Source: Serripes groenlandicus (Eukaryota > Mollusca > Bivalvia > Cardiida > Cardiidae). From it: DNA of 64,000 nucleotides. Shown piece by piece: positions 9,993 through 20,080 of the stretch. The position numbers and the translations under genes were made by a program. Location: positions 201,238,356 through 201,302,355 of the forward strand of contig JASEVX010000001.1 in NCBI GenBank assembly GCA_031761405.1. The letters run 5' to 3'. Below the pieces are notes generated by a model. That model searched no databases and was not told where the DNA came from. It saw only the letters and a program-made list of their open reading frames with translations. Position 1 is the stretch's first letter. Each line of letters starts with the position of its first letter.

Positions 9993-10012
9993 AACTGCAT
10001 GACATGATTCAT

Positions 10013-10272
10013 TGATTGTTTGATGTTTTATGCCGTTTTCAACACTATTTAAGTTATATCATGGCGTATCCTGGGTAAGTTACCAGTACCAGTAACTGGT
10101 CCATTTATCTGTAATGACACCAGTCAGCCAGTCATAATGCTAACCCCGCCAAGGATGGCAGCCATAACTACCCTTTTTTAAAGTCTTTGGTGTGACCCAG
10201 CGGTGGGGATGGAACCCACAACCTCCCGCCCCCAAGGGGGGACACTCTTAGTAACCACAACACCGTTGAGGC
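10013..10272 (-). mobile_element. SINE type III (reverse)
   Basis: Reverse tail (TTGATGTTTTATGCCGTTTT, TATATCATGGCGTATCCTGG), middle (CTGGTCCATTTATC, GACACCAGTCAGCCAGTC), reversed B-box GGATGGAACCCACAACC and reversed head near GTTGAGGC. Homologous copies lie at 38561, 47155 and 59796. Confidence 0.7.
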
Positions 10273-10330
10273 TGTCTCGTGACAGTTGAAGGTATCAATG
10301 AAAATTTTATATATATATAGAGTTGACCAG

Positions 10331-10560
10331 TTAATCCTTTCCCTCATACGACAATTCTGCAGCAAACGACTTTGAACGTATTTTGTCAAAACATGGAAAA
10401 TCTCCATAAGTGAATGGATAACCTATGACAAAAAGTGGAAAACATTGTGGCAAAAGGAGAAATTGCACGTTTTGTGCAATTTCTTCTTTTGTCGCTATGT
10501 TTTCAAAAAGCCGTCTGCTGCAGAGGCGTCAAAAAGCGTCTATATGAGGGAAAGGGTTAA
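10331..10560 (-). mobile_element. PBM-A copy, full length 230 bp
   Basis: Left end TTAATCCTTTCCCTCATACG, right end intact; apex GCAC-GTTTT-GTGC. Confidence 0.88.
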
Positions 10561-10740
10561 CCTCACATGTTAGTCTACAATAATAGAAGTCTGTTGGAAA
10601 TGACGGGTTGAACAGTTTCGTCTATCAAGTGGTCAAATAAATCTGCTGAATCTCGGACATGAAAACATAATTTATAGCCTGGCTCACAGGCTATGACCGT
10701 AATGACTGTCTTATATTAGATTCACTTGAATCTTATTTCC
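10561..10740. other. Unassigned spacer
   Basis: Nothing recognised. Confidence 0.35.
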
Positions 10741-11027
10741 CCCAAAGCACACCATTTTTGCAGCCAATCACTTTTGAAAACATTATTGGAAAACCAGGCG
10801 ATATTGCTTAAAGCATCTGTAGAACCCAATGGATATTTAAAGCCTTTCTAACATATAAACTATATTTGGCGCAGCTACAGTAATTGAGCAATTTTTTCCT
10901 TTTGCAACAATGCTTTTAACTCTTTTCTATCTGTTGTATTATTTCAATTAAATATATTTTCTGTATTTCTGCCTTGATGTTTTCAAAGATGTTTACTGCA
11001 GACTTCTTGTTTGTGGGAAAGTATTAA
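10741..11027 (+). mobile_element. PBM-B pieces, diverged
   Basis: GCAGCCAATCACTTTTGAAA and a decayed hairpin, followed by a second body (TTTCCTTTTGCAACAATG, TTGATGTTTTCAAAG, TACTGCAGACTTC) ending GGGAAAGTATTAA. The final TTAA (11024-11027) is shared with the next copy. Confidence 0.55.
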
Positions 11028-11247
11028 CCCTTTCCACATATAGATGCCTTCTGATACCCATGCAGCAGATGACTTTTGAAAACATTGTTGCAAAACGAGA
11101 AATTGCTCAAAAGAAAGAAAATCTCCATTTGCCATAACGTTTTCAACTCTTTTCAATTCTCTTTCATTTATAGAGATTTTGCACGTCGTTGTATAAATGT
11201 TTTCAAAGTCGTCTGCTGCAGATTTCCTGTATGTAGGAATGACTTGA
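11024..11247 (+). mobile_element. PBM-B copy
   Basis: TTAACCCTTTCCACATATAG, ATGCAGCAGATGACTTTTG, imperfect hairpin, CTTTCATTTATAGAG spacer and GTCGTCTGCTGCAGATTTC. The right outer end has decayed to TGTAGGAATGA. Confidence 0.72.
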
Positions 11248-11269
11248 AGAGTGAGTTTATCAGTATATG

Positions 11270-11304
11270 ATGTATGGCCGTGTAATATCATTTCCTATTT
11301 TGTA
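11270..11304. repeat. Dispersed short repeat near PBM
   Basis: ATGGCCGTGTAATATCATTT and the following CCTAT recur at about 15088. The shared phrase lies outside any PBM copy; its origin is unknown. Confidence 0.4.
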
Positions 11305-11517
11305 CATAACCCTATACGACAATTCTGCAGCACACAACTTTGAAGATACTTTGTCAAAATATAGAAAATCTCTATAATTGAATGGATAAAAGTGGAAAAC
11401 ATTGTGGCAAAAGGAGAAATTGCTTGTTTTGAGCAATTTCTTCTTTTGTCACTATGTTTCCAAAAAGAGGTCTACTGCAGAGGTGTCGGATAGCGTCTAT
11501 ATGAGGGAAAGGGTTAA
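11305..11517 (-). mobile_element. PBM-A copy, internally shortened
   Basis: Left end reduced to ATAACCCTATACGAC. The GGATAAAAGTGG junction lacks the usual CCTATGAC block. Right end intact; the terminal TTAA is shared with the following B copy. Confidence 0.8.
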
Positions 11518-11705
11518 ACTCTCTCTCAAATACAATCAATCTGCAGCAGACGATTTTGATAACATCTAGCCAAAAGTATGAAAAATCTGTGTAAATTAAA
11601 GCATAAATATTAGATAAGAGTTGAAATTATTGTAGCAAAAGCCACAATGTTTTAAAAGTTGTCTGCTGCATAGACATCAGAAAAAATCTATTTGTAGGAA
11701 AGGGA
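11514..11705 (-). mobile_element. PBM-B copy without full hairpin
   Basis: TTAAACTCTCTCTCAAATAC, ATCTGCAGCAGACGATTTTG and an AAAGCCACAATG junction where most of the hairpin is gone. The right end decays to GTAGGAAAGGGACC. Confidence 0.68.
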
Positions 11706-12228
11706 CCAAATAATACTGGCTATTATAAGTTAGAAAAGCAAAGTTGAGATATTTTATAATAATAATCTAAACCAGGATTGGACTTTTCTATTATTGAGAA
11801 TCTCTCTGATTTAGTTCAACAAGGCTTTTTTTTTTTATTACAGTATTAGTGTCAATCGACACGTGCTTTACGATCCAGGGACACTGTGGTGTCATGTCCT
11901 CTTTGTCCGTAGAACAAATCCACCCCCTTGCGTGACAAGCATGTGATTAATGCAATTTTTTCACGTCCATGACAAAAAACATCATGAAATCAAGACTATC
12001 TGAGAACATTATTAAGACAACTCTTTTAGTTTTCCTTCAGGGAGATGGGCAGAGAATAATGGGTACCAGCATGCCCTTTCACGAAACGTGAAAAACAAAC
12101 CAAAGAATCTCCAGCACCCTGGAAAATCATGAGACTGCTAATAAAGTAATTGTCATGGTAACAAATCATTCATTAATTCATTTTTTACGCTCCTTGTCAA
12201 CTAAAATGATATCCAAATATTTCAATTT
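11706..12228. other. No feature recognised
   Basis: Mixed-composition sequence; no SINE boxes, terminal repeats or credible coding frame. Confidence 0.4.
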
Positions 12229-12432
12229 CTAAACCTTTCCCATTTGCAGTCCCTGGGATTGATGCATCTGCAGCAGACAACAATTGGAAACATTCTGGCA
12301 AAAGGAGAAATTGCTCCTTTTGCCACAATGTTTTCAATTCTATTCAATAATTATTCTTTCATTTATAGAGATTTTCCATATTTTTTCCCAAATGGAGTCT
12401 GCTGCAGATATTTTTATGTGGAAAAGGGTTAC
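12229..12432 (+). mobile_element. PBM-B copy
   Basis: AAACCTTTCCCATTTGCAG, CATCTGCAGCAGACAAC, compact hairpin GGCAAAAGGAGAAATTGC/CCTTTTGCCA, TTTATAGAGATTTTCC and a GGAAAAGGGTTA end. Confidence 0.75.
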
Positions 12433-12684
12433 AAGCGCAATGTCTTCGGAATCATACTCAATCATTAATTGAGAAATCACTATATCTTACAGCATAAAGT
12501 CTGTTTGAAGTATAGTTATTGACAAAATGCCCATGAAATTTGATATATAAACAATTAACAGAAATAGAAGGTTTAGACTCAAATTTCAAAATTACCTTTC
12601 ATTTTCATGAATCATCAAATTTACCTCACTGATATATAATCGGACTTAATTTAAAATATTTTATTATGATGTCTTTCCTTCTGA

Positions 12685-12940
12685 ATTATGCATTTTGAAG
12701 CATCTAAAGCAGATAACATTTGAAAACATTATTGCAAAAGCAGAAATAACTCATATTATTGAGAAATTTCTCCATTCAATATTTAAATTTTCATTACTAG
12801 AGATTTTCCATATCTAGATGTTTAGAAGTCAAGAAGTCGTCTGCTGCAGATATGTTGTATACCACAAAAAGGGTTTGCTAAATGTTTTCAAATAATTATT
12901 CTACTCCAGATAAGTTAATTGTATGTGGGAAAATGTTACT
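12685..12940 (+). mobile_element. PBM-B copy, diverged
   Basis: GCATTTTGAAGCATC, AAAGCAGATAACATTTG, decayed hairpin around AACTCATATTATTGAG, GTCGTCTGCTGCAGATATG. The right end is not intact; a second GTATGTGGGAAAATG lies at about 12923. Confidence 0.6.
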
Positions 12941-13620
12941 GGTACATATGATAAGATAATAAGTGTTAAAGCCATTTAAAAGATGCAACTTGCCGGTTTG
13001 TGTAATATACCACAGATATGCATAAAGTACTTTTAGCACTTTGACGGTGAAAAGCCGTCATTTCAGATCAGGTGGTTTGTTACAAAATAGAACACACTCA
13101 CACTTTCCTAATCTCCGTAGGGTTCCAGTGAATTGATTGGAAATATACTCGGAGTGAATGTTCCATTAGAATAATTTGATCAAAGTTTACGCACCGATGG
13201 ACAATCTTCAGAAACTAATCGTTTCAATTTTCTATCCCGCGGTCATCGTTTATGATTATGAATAATAAACACAATAAATGGATCGATCAGCCCTGCCTTA
13301 CATTGTATCAGAATTCGATTTACTCGAAAATGTCAATCTTGATTAGATGGATGCTTGATTTCAAGCATGGGTCTGAGTCCCAAAAGCGCTTGCTTTGGGA
13401 ATTTAATTGGTTGAAAATTGCCTGTGAATTGGATTAAAGAAAATAAAACCTGTTCTTATTTTCAGTTTTATGAATGAATGAACGAGTGAGAAAATGTTAT
13501 TTTTTGTTTATTATAACGGTTACCATGACAAAACTAAAAAAAAATTGTTTTACAGGTTTTTTTTCCTTCAAACATTTGCTTTTGCAAACACTTAAGCATC
13601 ACATGGGACACTAAACAAGT
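12941..13620. other. No feature recognised
   Basis: 680 bp of apparently unique AT-rich sequence. The best frame (13252-13437) has no family resemblance that I can see. Confidence 0.4.
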
Positions 13621-13665
13621 ACACTTTTCGAATTTTGTAGCAGACAACTTTTGAAATAATGGGGA
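13621..13665 (+). mobile_element. PBM-B inner-repeat fragment
   Basis: TTTTGTAGCAGACAACTTTTG only. Confidence 0.4.
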
Positions 13666-13771
13666 ATAAGAACCTTATAATCTTATTTTCATTTCTCCAT
13701 TAATCTTTTTTATCCTTTTCTTTTACTTTTCTTTGCTGAAAGAGTCTAAAGAAAGAAAAAGAGTTTTTGGT

Positions 13772-13977
13772 TTTACCCTTTCCCTCATATAGACGCTTTC
13801 TGACGCTATGCAGCAAACAGCTTTTTAAAGATATAGTGACAAAAGAAGAAATTGCTCAAAACAAGCAATTTCTCCTTTTGCCACAATGTTTTCCACTTTT
13901 GAACATGATTTTCTATTTTTTGACAAAATATGTTCCAAGTCGTCTGCTGCAGAATTGTCTTATGAGGCAACTGTTAA
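13772..13977 (+). mobile_element. PBM-A copy, spacer shortened
   Basis: TTTACCCTTTCCCTCATATAG start. The hairpin apex is CTC/AAG with one arm mutated. The GTCATAGG..ATTAT block is deleted. The right end TATGAGGCAACTGTTAA is damaged. Confidence 0.78.
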
Positions 13978-14021
13978 GCTGTACAGTAAGAGAAATTGAG
14001 AAACTATAGAGCCCTTTTATA

Positions 14022-14140
14022 AACCCTGTCCCAATTGCAAAGGCATTTTCACACAACTGCAGCAGACAACTTTTCAAAACAATGTGGCAAAAAGGGAAAT
14101 TGTCACTAGGTTTTCAACGTTATTCAAATATTATGCACCA
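14022..14140 (+). mobile_element. PBM-B copy, hairpin mostly deleted
   Basis: AAACCCTGTCCCAATTGC, ACAACTGCAGCAGACAACTT, AAAAAGGGAAATTGTCAC, then a truncated body. Confidence 0.6.
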
Positions 14141-14142
14141 GT

Positions 14143-14190
14143 TTAACCCTTTCCCTCATACGACAATTCTGCAGCAGACAACTTTTTAAA
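14143..14190 (-). mobile_element. PBM-A left end, truncated by T7 repeat
   Basis: TTAACCCTTTCCCTCATACG and CTGCAGCAGACAACTTTTT, then abrupt change to the T7 repeat. Confidence 0.75.
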
Positions 14191-14725
14191 GAAGATTTTC
14201 AAAGTTTCCACTATAACCACTATAACCATATAAGGCAAAACAGCCCCGCCCCCCTGGCAGCCATGTTTTTTTTCAACATGGTTTGGAGTAATCTGATAGA
14301 GGGTCAGCCAAGGAACATTTCTACAAAATTATTTGAAAATCGGCCAGACACTTTCGGAGGAGAAGTCACTTTTAAAGTTAAAATCCACTATAACCATATA
14401 AGGCAAAACAGCACCGCCCCCTGGCAGCCATGTTTTTTTTCATGGCTTGAAGGAATCAGACTTGAAGGAATCTGATAGAGGGTCACCCAAGGAACATTTC
14501 TACAAAATTATTTGAAAATCGGCCAAAGATACAGGGAGAAGAAGATTTTTTTTTCGTTTCGTTTCCATGGACGCCAGAATTCTGCAATGGATCCCAAAAA
14601 ATTGAAGGAATTCTGGTGAGGCCATTGAGAGGAGTTGCTTTCTTTGAAGTTTCATCTCAATTGACCCATTGGTTACAGAGGAGGAGATGTTGATCACAAT
14701 CGTGCTTTGTGCTAAGGCGAGTTAA
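14191..14725 (+). repeat. T7 pearl-like tandem repeat, about 170-bp monomer
   Basis: ATAAGGCAAAACAGC occurs at 14229 and 14399, a 170-bp period. Each monomer also has CTGGCAGCCATG, TCTGATAGAGGGTCA, CCAAGGAACATTTC and AATTATTTGAAAATCGGCC. The end GCTTTGTGCTAAGGCGAG resembles the GCACTTCGTGC..GGTGAGCT 3' end of T1/T2. No microsatellite is seen. Confidence 0.6.
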
Positions 14726-14744
14726 AAATATGGAAAATTCCAAA

Positions 14745-14870
14745 AAATCAAGTTGAAAACAATTTGTTGCAAAAGGTGAAATCGCTTATCATGAGCAATT
14801 TCTCCTTTTGCCAAAATGTTGCCCGACTCGGAAGCCCCAAAATATGCCTGTAAGGTGGGAAAGGGTTAAA
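14745..14870 (-). mobile_element. PBM-B right-half fragment
   Basis: GTTGAAAACAATTTGTTGC, hairpin around CGCTTATCATGAGC, then GTAAGGTGGGAAAGGGTTAA. May be the right part of a copy interrupted by the T7 repeat. Confidence 0.6.
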
Positions 14871-15317
14871 TCTTTCAGACATATCAAGGTGAGGGAAAAC
14901 GGACCAAGGAATTGTATTTTGCATCACCAGTGTGTCTGCACAGGCATCAAGAATATATTTCACTGTCATTGATGTAATGTTATAGATACTCTCCAAACAA
15001 ATGACTTTCGTAATTGACACGAGCTGCATGGACCATTAGGTTTTTCTTATCTCCAAATTGGAAGAGCTCTCTTTGAGACTTGACTAATGGCCGTGTAATA
15101 TCATTTCCTATATCGTACATTACACATGCTCACATTTGTCATTGTTTAAAACAGAACACGGCAGTGAGAGACATTCCGAGACAAAAAGGTTGATATGCAA
15201 CGATTTTTCCAGGCAACAAATTCAGGTTTATGAAAATTGATGTACCTTGGTGGCATCAGGTTTAAGTCAAACAAAAAATACCCAGCATCCCTTGGCTCCT
15301 AGCTGAAAATCATAAGT
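14871..15317. other. No gene seen; second copy of a short repeat
   Basis: Contains the ATGGCCGTGTAATATCATTT phrase (about 15088) shared with 11272. Otherwise unassigned. Confidence 0.4.
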
Positions 15318-15368
15318 TATACCCTATCCCTCACATATGACAGTTGATGATTCTGCAGCAAACAACCT
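15318..15368 (-). mobile_element. PBM left-end fragment
   Basis: ATACCCTATCCCTCACATATG and ATTCTGCAGCAAACAAC abut the next copy. Confidence 0.5.
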
Positions 15369-15597
15369 AATAACCCTCAGACATATGGCAATTCTGCAGC
15401 AGACGACTTTGAACGTATATTATCAAAAAATAGAAAATCTCCATAATTGAATGGATAACCTTTGACAAAAAGTGGAAAACATTGTGGCAAAAGGAGAAAT
15501 TGCACATTTTGTGCAATTTCTTCTTTTGTCACTATGTTTTCAAAAAGACGTCTGCTACAGAGCCGTCAGAAAGCGTCTATATGAGGGAAAGGGTTAA
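15369..15597 (-). mobile_element. PBM-A copy, near full length
   Basis: 229 bp. Left end altered to TAATAACCCTCAGACATATG; right end intact; apex GCAC-ATTTT-GTGC. Confidence 0.83.
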
Positions 15598-15599
15598 GA

Positions 15600-15745
15600 A
15601 TCATTTAGGGAATAAAAGAAAATGCTCATCATGAGAAATTCCTCCCCCCTTTCCAACAATTTTCTACTCTTTCTCTTCATTTCTAGAGTTTTCCTACTAA
15701 ATTCCACAAGAAATTTGTGATCTTGTTTTTCAAGTTTGTCCTCTT
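15600..15745 (+). mobile_element. PBM-B remnant
   Basis: AAATGCTCATCATGAGAAATT, CTCTTCATTTCTAGAG, decayed ends. Confidence 0.4.
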
Positions 15746-15866
15746 TGAGTAAGAGCTAACTATTTACCTGATATAATAGTTTGTAGTTGTAGTCTTTGGG
15801 GAAATAGGAAGATTGGGAATACAATTTTGATATAGAATTTTTTAAAAAAAGTGAATAGGATTTTTA

Positions 15867-16095
15867 ATGCTTTCGCCGATACAACAAATCTGAAGCAGAA
15901 GACATAAAAAATATATTTGGTAATGATGTTTAAAATTGCTTTAAGTGAAGGTGTATTATGAACAGATAAAGTTGAAAACATTTTGGCAAAAGGATAAATT
16001 TCTTATTATGAGCAATTAGTCCTTTGGAAATGGAAACAATGTTTTCAAAAGTCTTCTGCTGCAGATGTGACAAAATCTATCTATGGAAAAGGTTA
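15867..16095 (-). mobile_element. PBM-B copy, diverged
   Basis: CGATACAACAAATCTGAAGC, AAGTGAAGGTGTATTATG, GTTGAAAACATTTTGG, TTTCTTATTATGAGC and GTCTTCTGCTGCAGATGTG. Outer ends decayed. Confidence 0.65.
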
Positions 16096-16207
16096 TTATT
16101 GTTTTTATAATAATACAGAGCTTTTGAATTGAGTTGTATGCAAAACGCTATGTTGTGGGAACTCAAAAGCATCGTCACAGTGAGACATTGATTGTGTTTA
16201 GATGAGT

Positions 16208-16438
16208 GTAACCCTTTCCCACATACAGCATATCTGCAGCAGACGACTTTGAAGGCATTTAGTATAAAATATGAAAAGTCTCTATAATTATAAAGGCATA
16301 ATTACTGAATACAGTTGAAAGCTTTATGGCAAAAGTAGAAATTGCTTGTTTTGAGCAATTTCTCCTTTTGCTACAATGTTTACAAGAGTTTTCTGCTGCA
16401 GATGTGTCAAAATGTGTCTATAGGTTGGAAAGGGTTAA
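16208..16438 (-). mobile_element. PBM-B copy, near full length
   Basis: 231 bp. GTAACCCTTTCCCACATAC start and TTGGAAAGGGTTAA end; hairpin GCTTG-TTTT-GAGC well kept. A good B reference. Confidence 0.82.
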
Positions 16439-16507
16439 ACGAGAGAGACTGTGTGACAAAGATCCGTTTATATCTCTAAACCTCTGTGAATAGGCATTCT
16501 GATGCAT

Positions 16508-16816
16508 TGATTGATTGATTGATTGGGTAGTAACAACGTTTTTAACAATTTTTCAGTCATATCACGGCTGCGCCAGTTTACATACTCATGTGTTAAATAA
16601 ATCCTGGCTTTCTCACACCAGTTTTCCACTCAACATACTTTCCAAGCAACTGGCTGCTTTTCCACATAGACTGTTATCCCATAGGTGGAAGGCAAATCAA
16701 GCAAATGTCACAGTGACTTTTGTCAACCGTCGGAAAGAATGCTGGCCAATCTGTGGTTTAAAACCTACAACCCCTGGGTGACAGCCTGCGTTGCTTGTCC
16801 GATTGAGCTATAGAGG
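16508..16816 (-). mobile_element. SINE type I (reverse)
   Basis: Starts with (TTGA)n and GTTTTTAACAATTTTTCAG, TATCACGGC (reverse tail). The core has GTCACAGTGACTTTTGTCAA. The reversed tRNA-like head contains TTTAAAACCTACAACC and GATTGAGCTATAGAGGC (A box). Homologous to 31672-31912. Confidence 0.72.
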
Positions 16817-16839
16817 CTCTGCTATTGTGATATATCTGC

Positions 16840-16967
16840 ATTATAACGATTTGAACTATTTTCAATACTTTAACGCTCATATTTAAAGAGATTTTCAACA
16901 TATTTGTGTAGATGTTTCCGTTACGAGTTGTCAGCTGTAGATTTGTTGTATGCTGAAAAGAGTAATG
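16840..16967 (+). mobile_element. PBM-B right-half fragment
   Basis: AACTATTTTCAATACTTTAA, AAGAGATTTTCAACATATTT and TGTAGATTTGTTGTATG. Terminus lost. Confidence 0.5.
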
Positions 16968-16971
16968 ATCA

Positions 16972-17234
16972 TTAAATCCCTTCTGCAGATGTTTTACCAT
17001 TTAACCCTTTCCCTCATACGACAATTTTGCAGCAGATAGAAAATCTCTATAATTCAATGGATAACCTATATATATAACTAAAAGTGGAAAATATTTTGGC
17101 AAACGGAGAAATTGCTTGTTTTGAGCAATTTCTTCTTTTGTCACTATGTTTTCGAAAAGTCGTCTGCTGCAGAGGCGTCAGAAAGCGTCTATATGAGGGA
17201 AAGGGTTAAATCCCTTTTGCAGATGTTTTACCAT
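16972..17234. repeat. 29-bp direct repeats flanking a PBM-A copy
   Basis: 16972-17000 and 17206-17234 are 29-bp direct repeats beginning TTAAATCCCTT and ending GTTTTACCAT, differing at one base. They bracket the PBM-A element exactly, which is far longer than the 4-bp TTAA duplication expected. Confidence 0.75.
17001..17209 (-). mobile_element. PBM-A copy, 209 bp
   Basis: TTAA ends intact. A 21-bp block of the inner repeat/spacer is missing after TTTTGCAGCAG. Apex GCTTG-TTTT-GAGC. Confidence 0.83.
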
Positions 17235-17352
17235 TGAAAAACAATATAGGGAAATGATAGATTTAGATGACATGCAATCATAAAAGACATCCATCCAACA
17301 AAAATGGTCTCCAAATGATTGTTAAGGGATTTCAACCAATGGAGTAATTGAT

Positions 17353-17556
17353 TTAAACGGTATCCCATATGCAGACCTATCTAAATGATGAATCTACAGC
17401 AGACAAATATTAAAACTTTGTTTCAAAAGGAGAAAATGCATGAACAATGTTTTCTTTTGTCGCGATGGTTTCAACTCTATTCATTTACTATGTAACATTT
17501 ATTTGGATTTTCTATATTTTCGCCTACATGTTATAAAAGTCGTCAGCTTGTAACAT
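17353..17556 (+). mobile_element. PBM-B copy, diverged
   Basis: TTTAAACGGTATCCCATATG, AATCTACAGCAGACAAA, AAAAGGAGAAAATGC, TTTCAACTCTATTCATT and AAAGTCGTCAGCTTG. No right terminus. Confidence 0.55.
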
Positions 17557-17817
17557 TATTGGGCCATATTGAATGCAAGGGACAAACTTAAATTATGTGA
17601 GAAAAGGAAAAATTGATTTAGGGCAAAACTTGCTCATTTACCAATAATGATTTTTGCATTATCTCGTTAATTTATTGATTGAATTTAATTATGTTGCATA
17701 TAATTTTGAACAATATTTCAGTCATATGATGGCTGCGGCCTGCATGGTCCATTATCCGAGCATCTTTTTTGCACTAATGCAGACAGTTTGCTTCCCATTT
17801 TACCATCCCACATCAGT
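17557..17817. other. No feature recognised
   Basis: A faint reverse SINE tail (ATTGATTGAATTTAATTATG, CAATATTTCAGTCATATGA) at about 17671-17750 is the only signal. Confidence 0.35.
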
Positions 17818-17861
17818 TTAACCCTTTCCCATGTACAACAATTTTGCAGCAGAGGACTTAA
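17818..17861 (-). mobile_element. PBM-B left end alone
   Basis: TTAACCCTTTCCCATGTACA to GCAGCAGAGGAC, ended by the TTAA that begins the next copy. Confidence 0.65.
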
Positions 17862-17932
17862 CCCTTTCCCTCATATAGACGCTTTCTGACACCTCTGCAG
17901 CAGAGTAGACTGCTCGAAAACATAGTGACAAT
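17858..17932 (+). mobile_element. PBM-A left end, truncated
   Basis: TTAACCCTTTCCCTCATATA, CTCTGCAGCAGAG and the start of the hairpin arm (GAAAACATAGTGACAA), then the E2 element begins. Confidence 0.72.
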
Positions 17933-17936
17933 ATAT

Positions 17937-18483
17937 CCCCTGCAAAATGAAGTTCATGAACCACTCTTTATCAGTTTTTGAGTTGTGTTCATGAACTTAT
18001 GGACATGAACAGTCCTTGAAGTATTTTCTTGAACAGTTCATGAATAGTTGAAGAATAAGTCGATTGATTCAAGAAAATGTCCAAGTTCTTAAAATGTTCA
18101 TAAACTGACATCATGAATTGTTCAAGAACAGTTGATATTTCTAGTTCTTAAAATGTTCATGAATTCATTTCAATTGGTTTAAGAACATTTGAAGAATTGG
18201 TCAAGTTCTTAAAAGGTGCAAGAATTGTTCATGAATAGTCCATGAAGATAAAATGGCACAGAGGATTTGCACTGGAAATTATTCATGAATAGTTCATGAA
18301 CTAAAAAACACACCACATGAACATTTCATGAATTTTAGATAATTGAACAATTCATGAACTTTTTAATGCCAGCATTTCATGATTTTTTTCATGAATCTAT
18401 CATGATTCTGTAGTTCATGAACCGTTTATAAACCCTGCAAGTTCATGAAATAAATATTTAAGAACTTTTTCATGAACACCCCA
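17937..18483 (+). mobile_element. TTCATGAA-rich element E2
   Basis: Begins CCCCTGCAAAATGAAGTTCA and is saturated with TTCATGAA and AAGTTCTTAAAATGTTCAT words. Its first roughly 300 bp match E1 (38651-39988) closely by eye. The 3' end is unclear. Confidence 0.6.
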
Positions 18484-18587
18484 CAAGTTCTCGGTCACCA
18501 GGACGGACGGACAGACACCAGACAAAAAAAAAAGTAATCCCTAAGTGCCTACCATGCTACGCAGGTGACACAAAAATGAACCCTTCA
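18484..18587 (+). repeat. GACA microsatellite with a tail shared with 56690-56796
   Basis: GGACGGACGGACAGACAC, CAGACAAAAAAAAAAGTAATC, CCTAAGTGCCTACCATGCT, GGTGACACAA. The same order recurs at 56690-56796, so this is the 3' end of a dispersed element. Confidence 0.65.
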
Positions 18588-18644
18588 CCCGATACAATTG
18601 CAGAGGCGACAGAAAGCCTTGATCTGTATATGGGAAAGGGTTAA
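18588..18644 (-). mobile_element. PBM right-end fragment
   Basis: TTGCAGAGGCGACAGAAAGC and TATGGGAAAGGGTTAA. Confidence 0.6.
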
Positions 18645-18756
18645 TAATTTTTAGCATTTGCTGAACTAATAAACTGTACAACTGGTAGGTTGATCCTCGG
18701 AAACCTTCTAATTGATCATACAACTGATGCTGGCTGCTCCTCAATTCTTAGCTTGT

Positions 18757-19690
18757 ATGAAAGGTATTTTATGCAGCTTTCAACAGTATTTCAGTTATTG
18801 GTTCTCTCTTCTAGAGACCCTTAAAGTCGGTCTTCGTTTCTGTCCGTTTGTTTGTTTGTATGTTTGTTTGTGGCAAGCGTAGCGCCAAAACGGATTTTGA
18901 CCAAACTTGGTAGGGATGAAGGGTCTAGGCTTTAGTTGTTCCTTTTGTAGTATGGTTGCCATAGAAACCACTGTTGCTATGGAAACGGGCGAAAACCGCT
19001 TTTCCAGCGAAAACTATCTCCTCCCACAGTTTTTCGAATTTAGAAACCACTTGGTGTGCGTTGTGTAGCCCCATCAGTTGCGACACCGAATGATCGTCCC
19101 GATTTTTGATCCGTCTCTTCGTTTTCTTAATATTTGAGTTGCCGTAAGGGGTACCATTTCCGCGGAAAACACAGACACGTCAAAACTAAATATATCAACA
19201 CAAAAAGAAATGGTTTCCTATTACCTGATCGCTGATTGGCTAAAAATCCGGACACGACCAAATATCAACCAACCAAAGAGCACTTCACATAGCCATTACA
19301 ACTTCTGTTTCCCGTACTTTTATATGAGGAGAAGAAATATTCAAGTGAATTTGACGCTAATCTCGCGACAACTCGATAGCTTGTTCCATTATTCGTGCGG
19401 TGTCGTGAGAGTAGAGACAAGAGAGAACCATCGTCGCAGTATGCTTGTATTCCTACATTACCTGAGTGAGTACTAATTTTATAATGGTTCATTTATCGTA
19501 ACTCCAGCGAGTCAACATTAATGCTAAACCCCCATGGCCGGCCACAACCCTGAGTGCCAAAGAGGGCAGCCAGTATTCTACCATTTTTAAAGTCTTTGGT
19601 ATGACCCAGCCGTGGATTGAACCCACAACCTCCCACACCCGAAGCGGACGATCTACCACCACGCCACTGAGGCGGTATTATTTATTCATA
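18757..19690 (-). mobile_element. SINE type III split by an insertion (reverse)
   Basis: The reverse tail TTTTATGCAGCTTTCAACAG and CAGTTATTGG sits at 18760-18802. The remainder resumes near 19487 with GTTCATTTATC, TTAATGCTAAACCC, AAAGTCTTTGGTATGACCCA, reversed B-box GGATTGAACCC and CACGCCACTGAGGC. The intervening 0.68 kb is foreign. Confidence 0.6.
18803..19486. mobile_element. Unclassified insertion N1 inside a SINE
   Basis: GC-richer than its surroundings; contains TGTTTGTTTGTATG, CAAAACGGATTTTGACC, CCATAGAAACCACTGTTGC and TATGGAAACGGGCG. Starts near CTTCTAGAGACCC. No terminal inverted repeat or coding frame seen. Confidence 0.45.
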
Positions 19691-19850
19691 CACCAATGCA
19701 TCAGACCACGTCAACTCTGAGCGCCAGTTTTAAAGTTTTTGGTACAACTCAATCGTCCAAAGTTATAGCCTCTTATAGTAGTTACCTGCAAGTCTGAGTG
19801 CCCAAGAAGTTAGCATTTAAGCAAAAAGGCTGCTTTCAATCTAAAATAGC

Positions 19851-20080
19851 TTAACCCTTTCCCTCATATAGACGCTTTCTGATGCCTCTGCAGCAGACAG
19901 CTTTTTGAAAACATAGTGACAAAAGAAGAAATTGCACAAAACATGCAATTTCTCCTTTTGCCACAATGTTTTCCACTTTTTGTCATAGGTTATCCATTCA
20001 ATTATGGAGATTTTCTAATTTTTGACAAAATACATTCAAAGTTGTCTGCTGCAGAATTGTCGTATGAGGGAAAGGGCTAA
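19851..20080 (+). mobile_element. PBM-A copy, full length 230 bp
   Basis: Right end GAGGGAAAGGGCTAA has one change in TTAA. Apex GCAC-AAAAC-ATGC with one broken pair. Confidence 0.87.
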
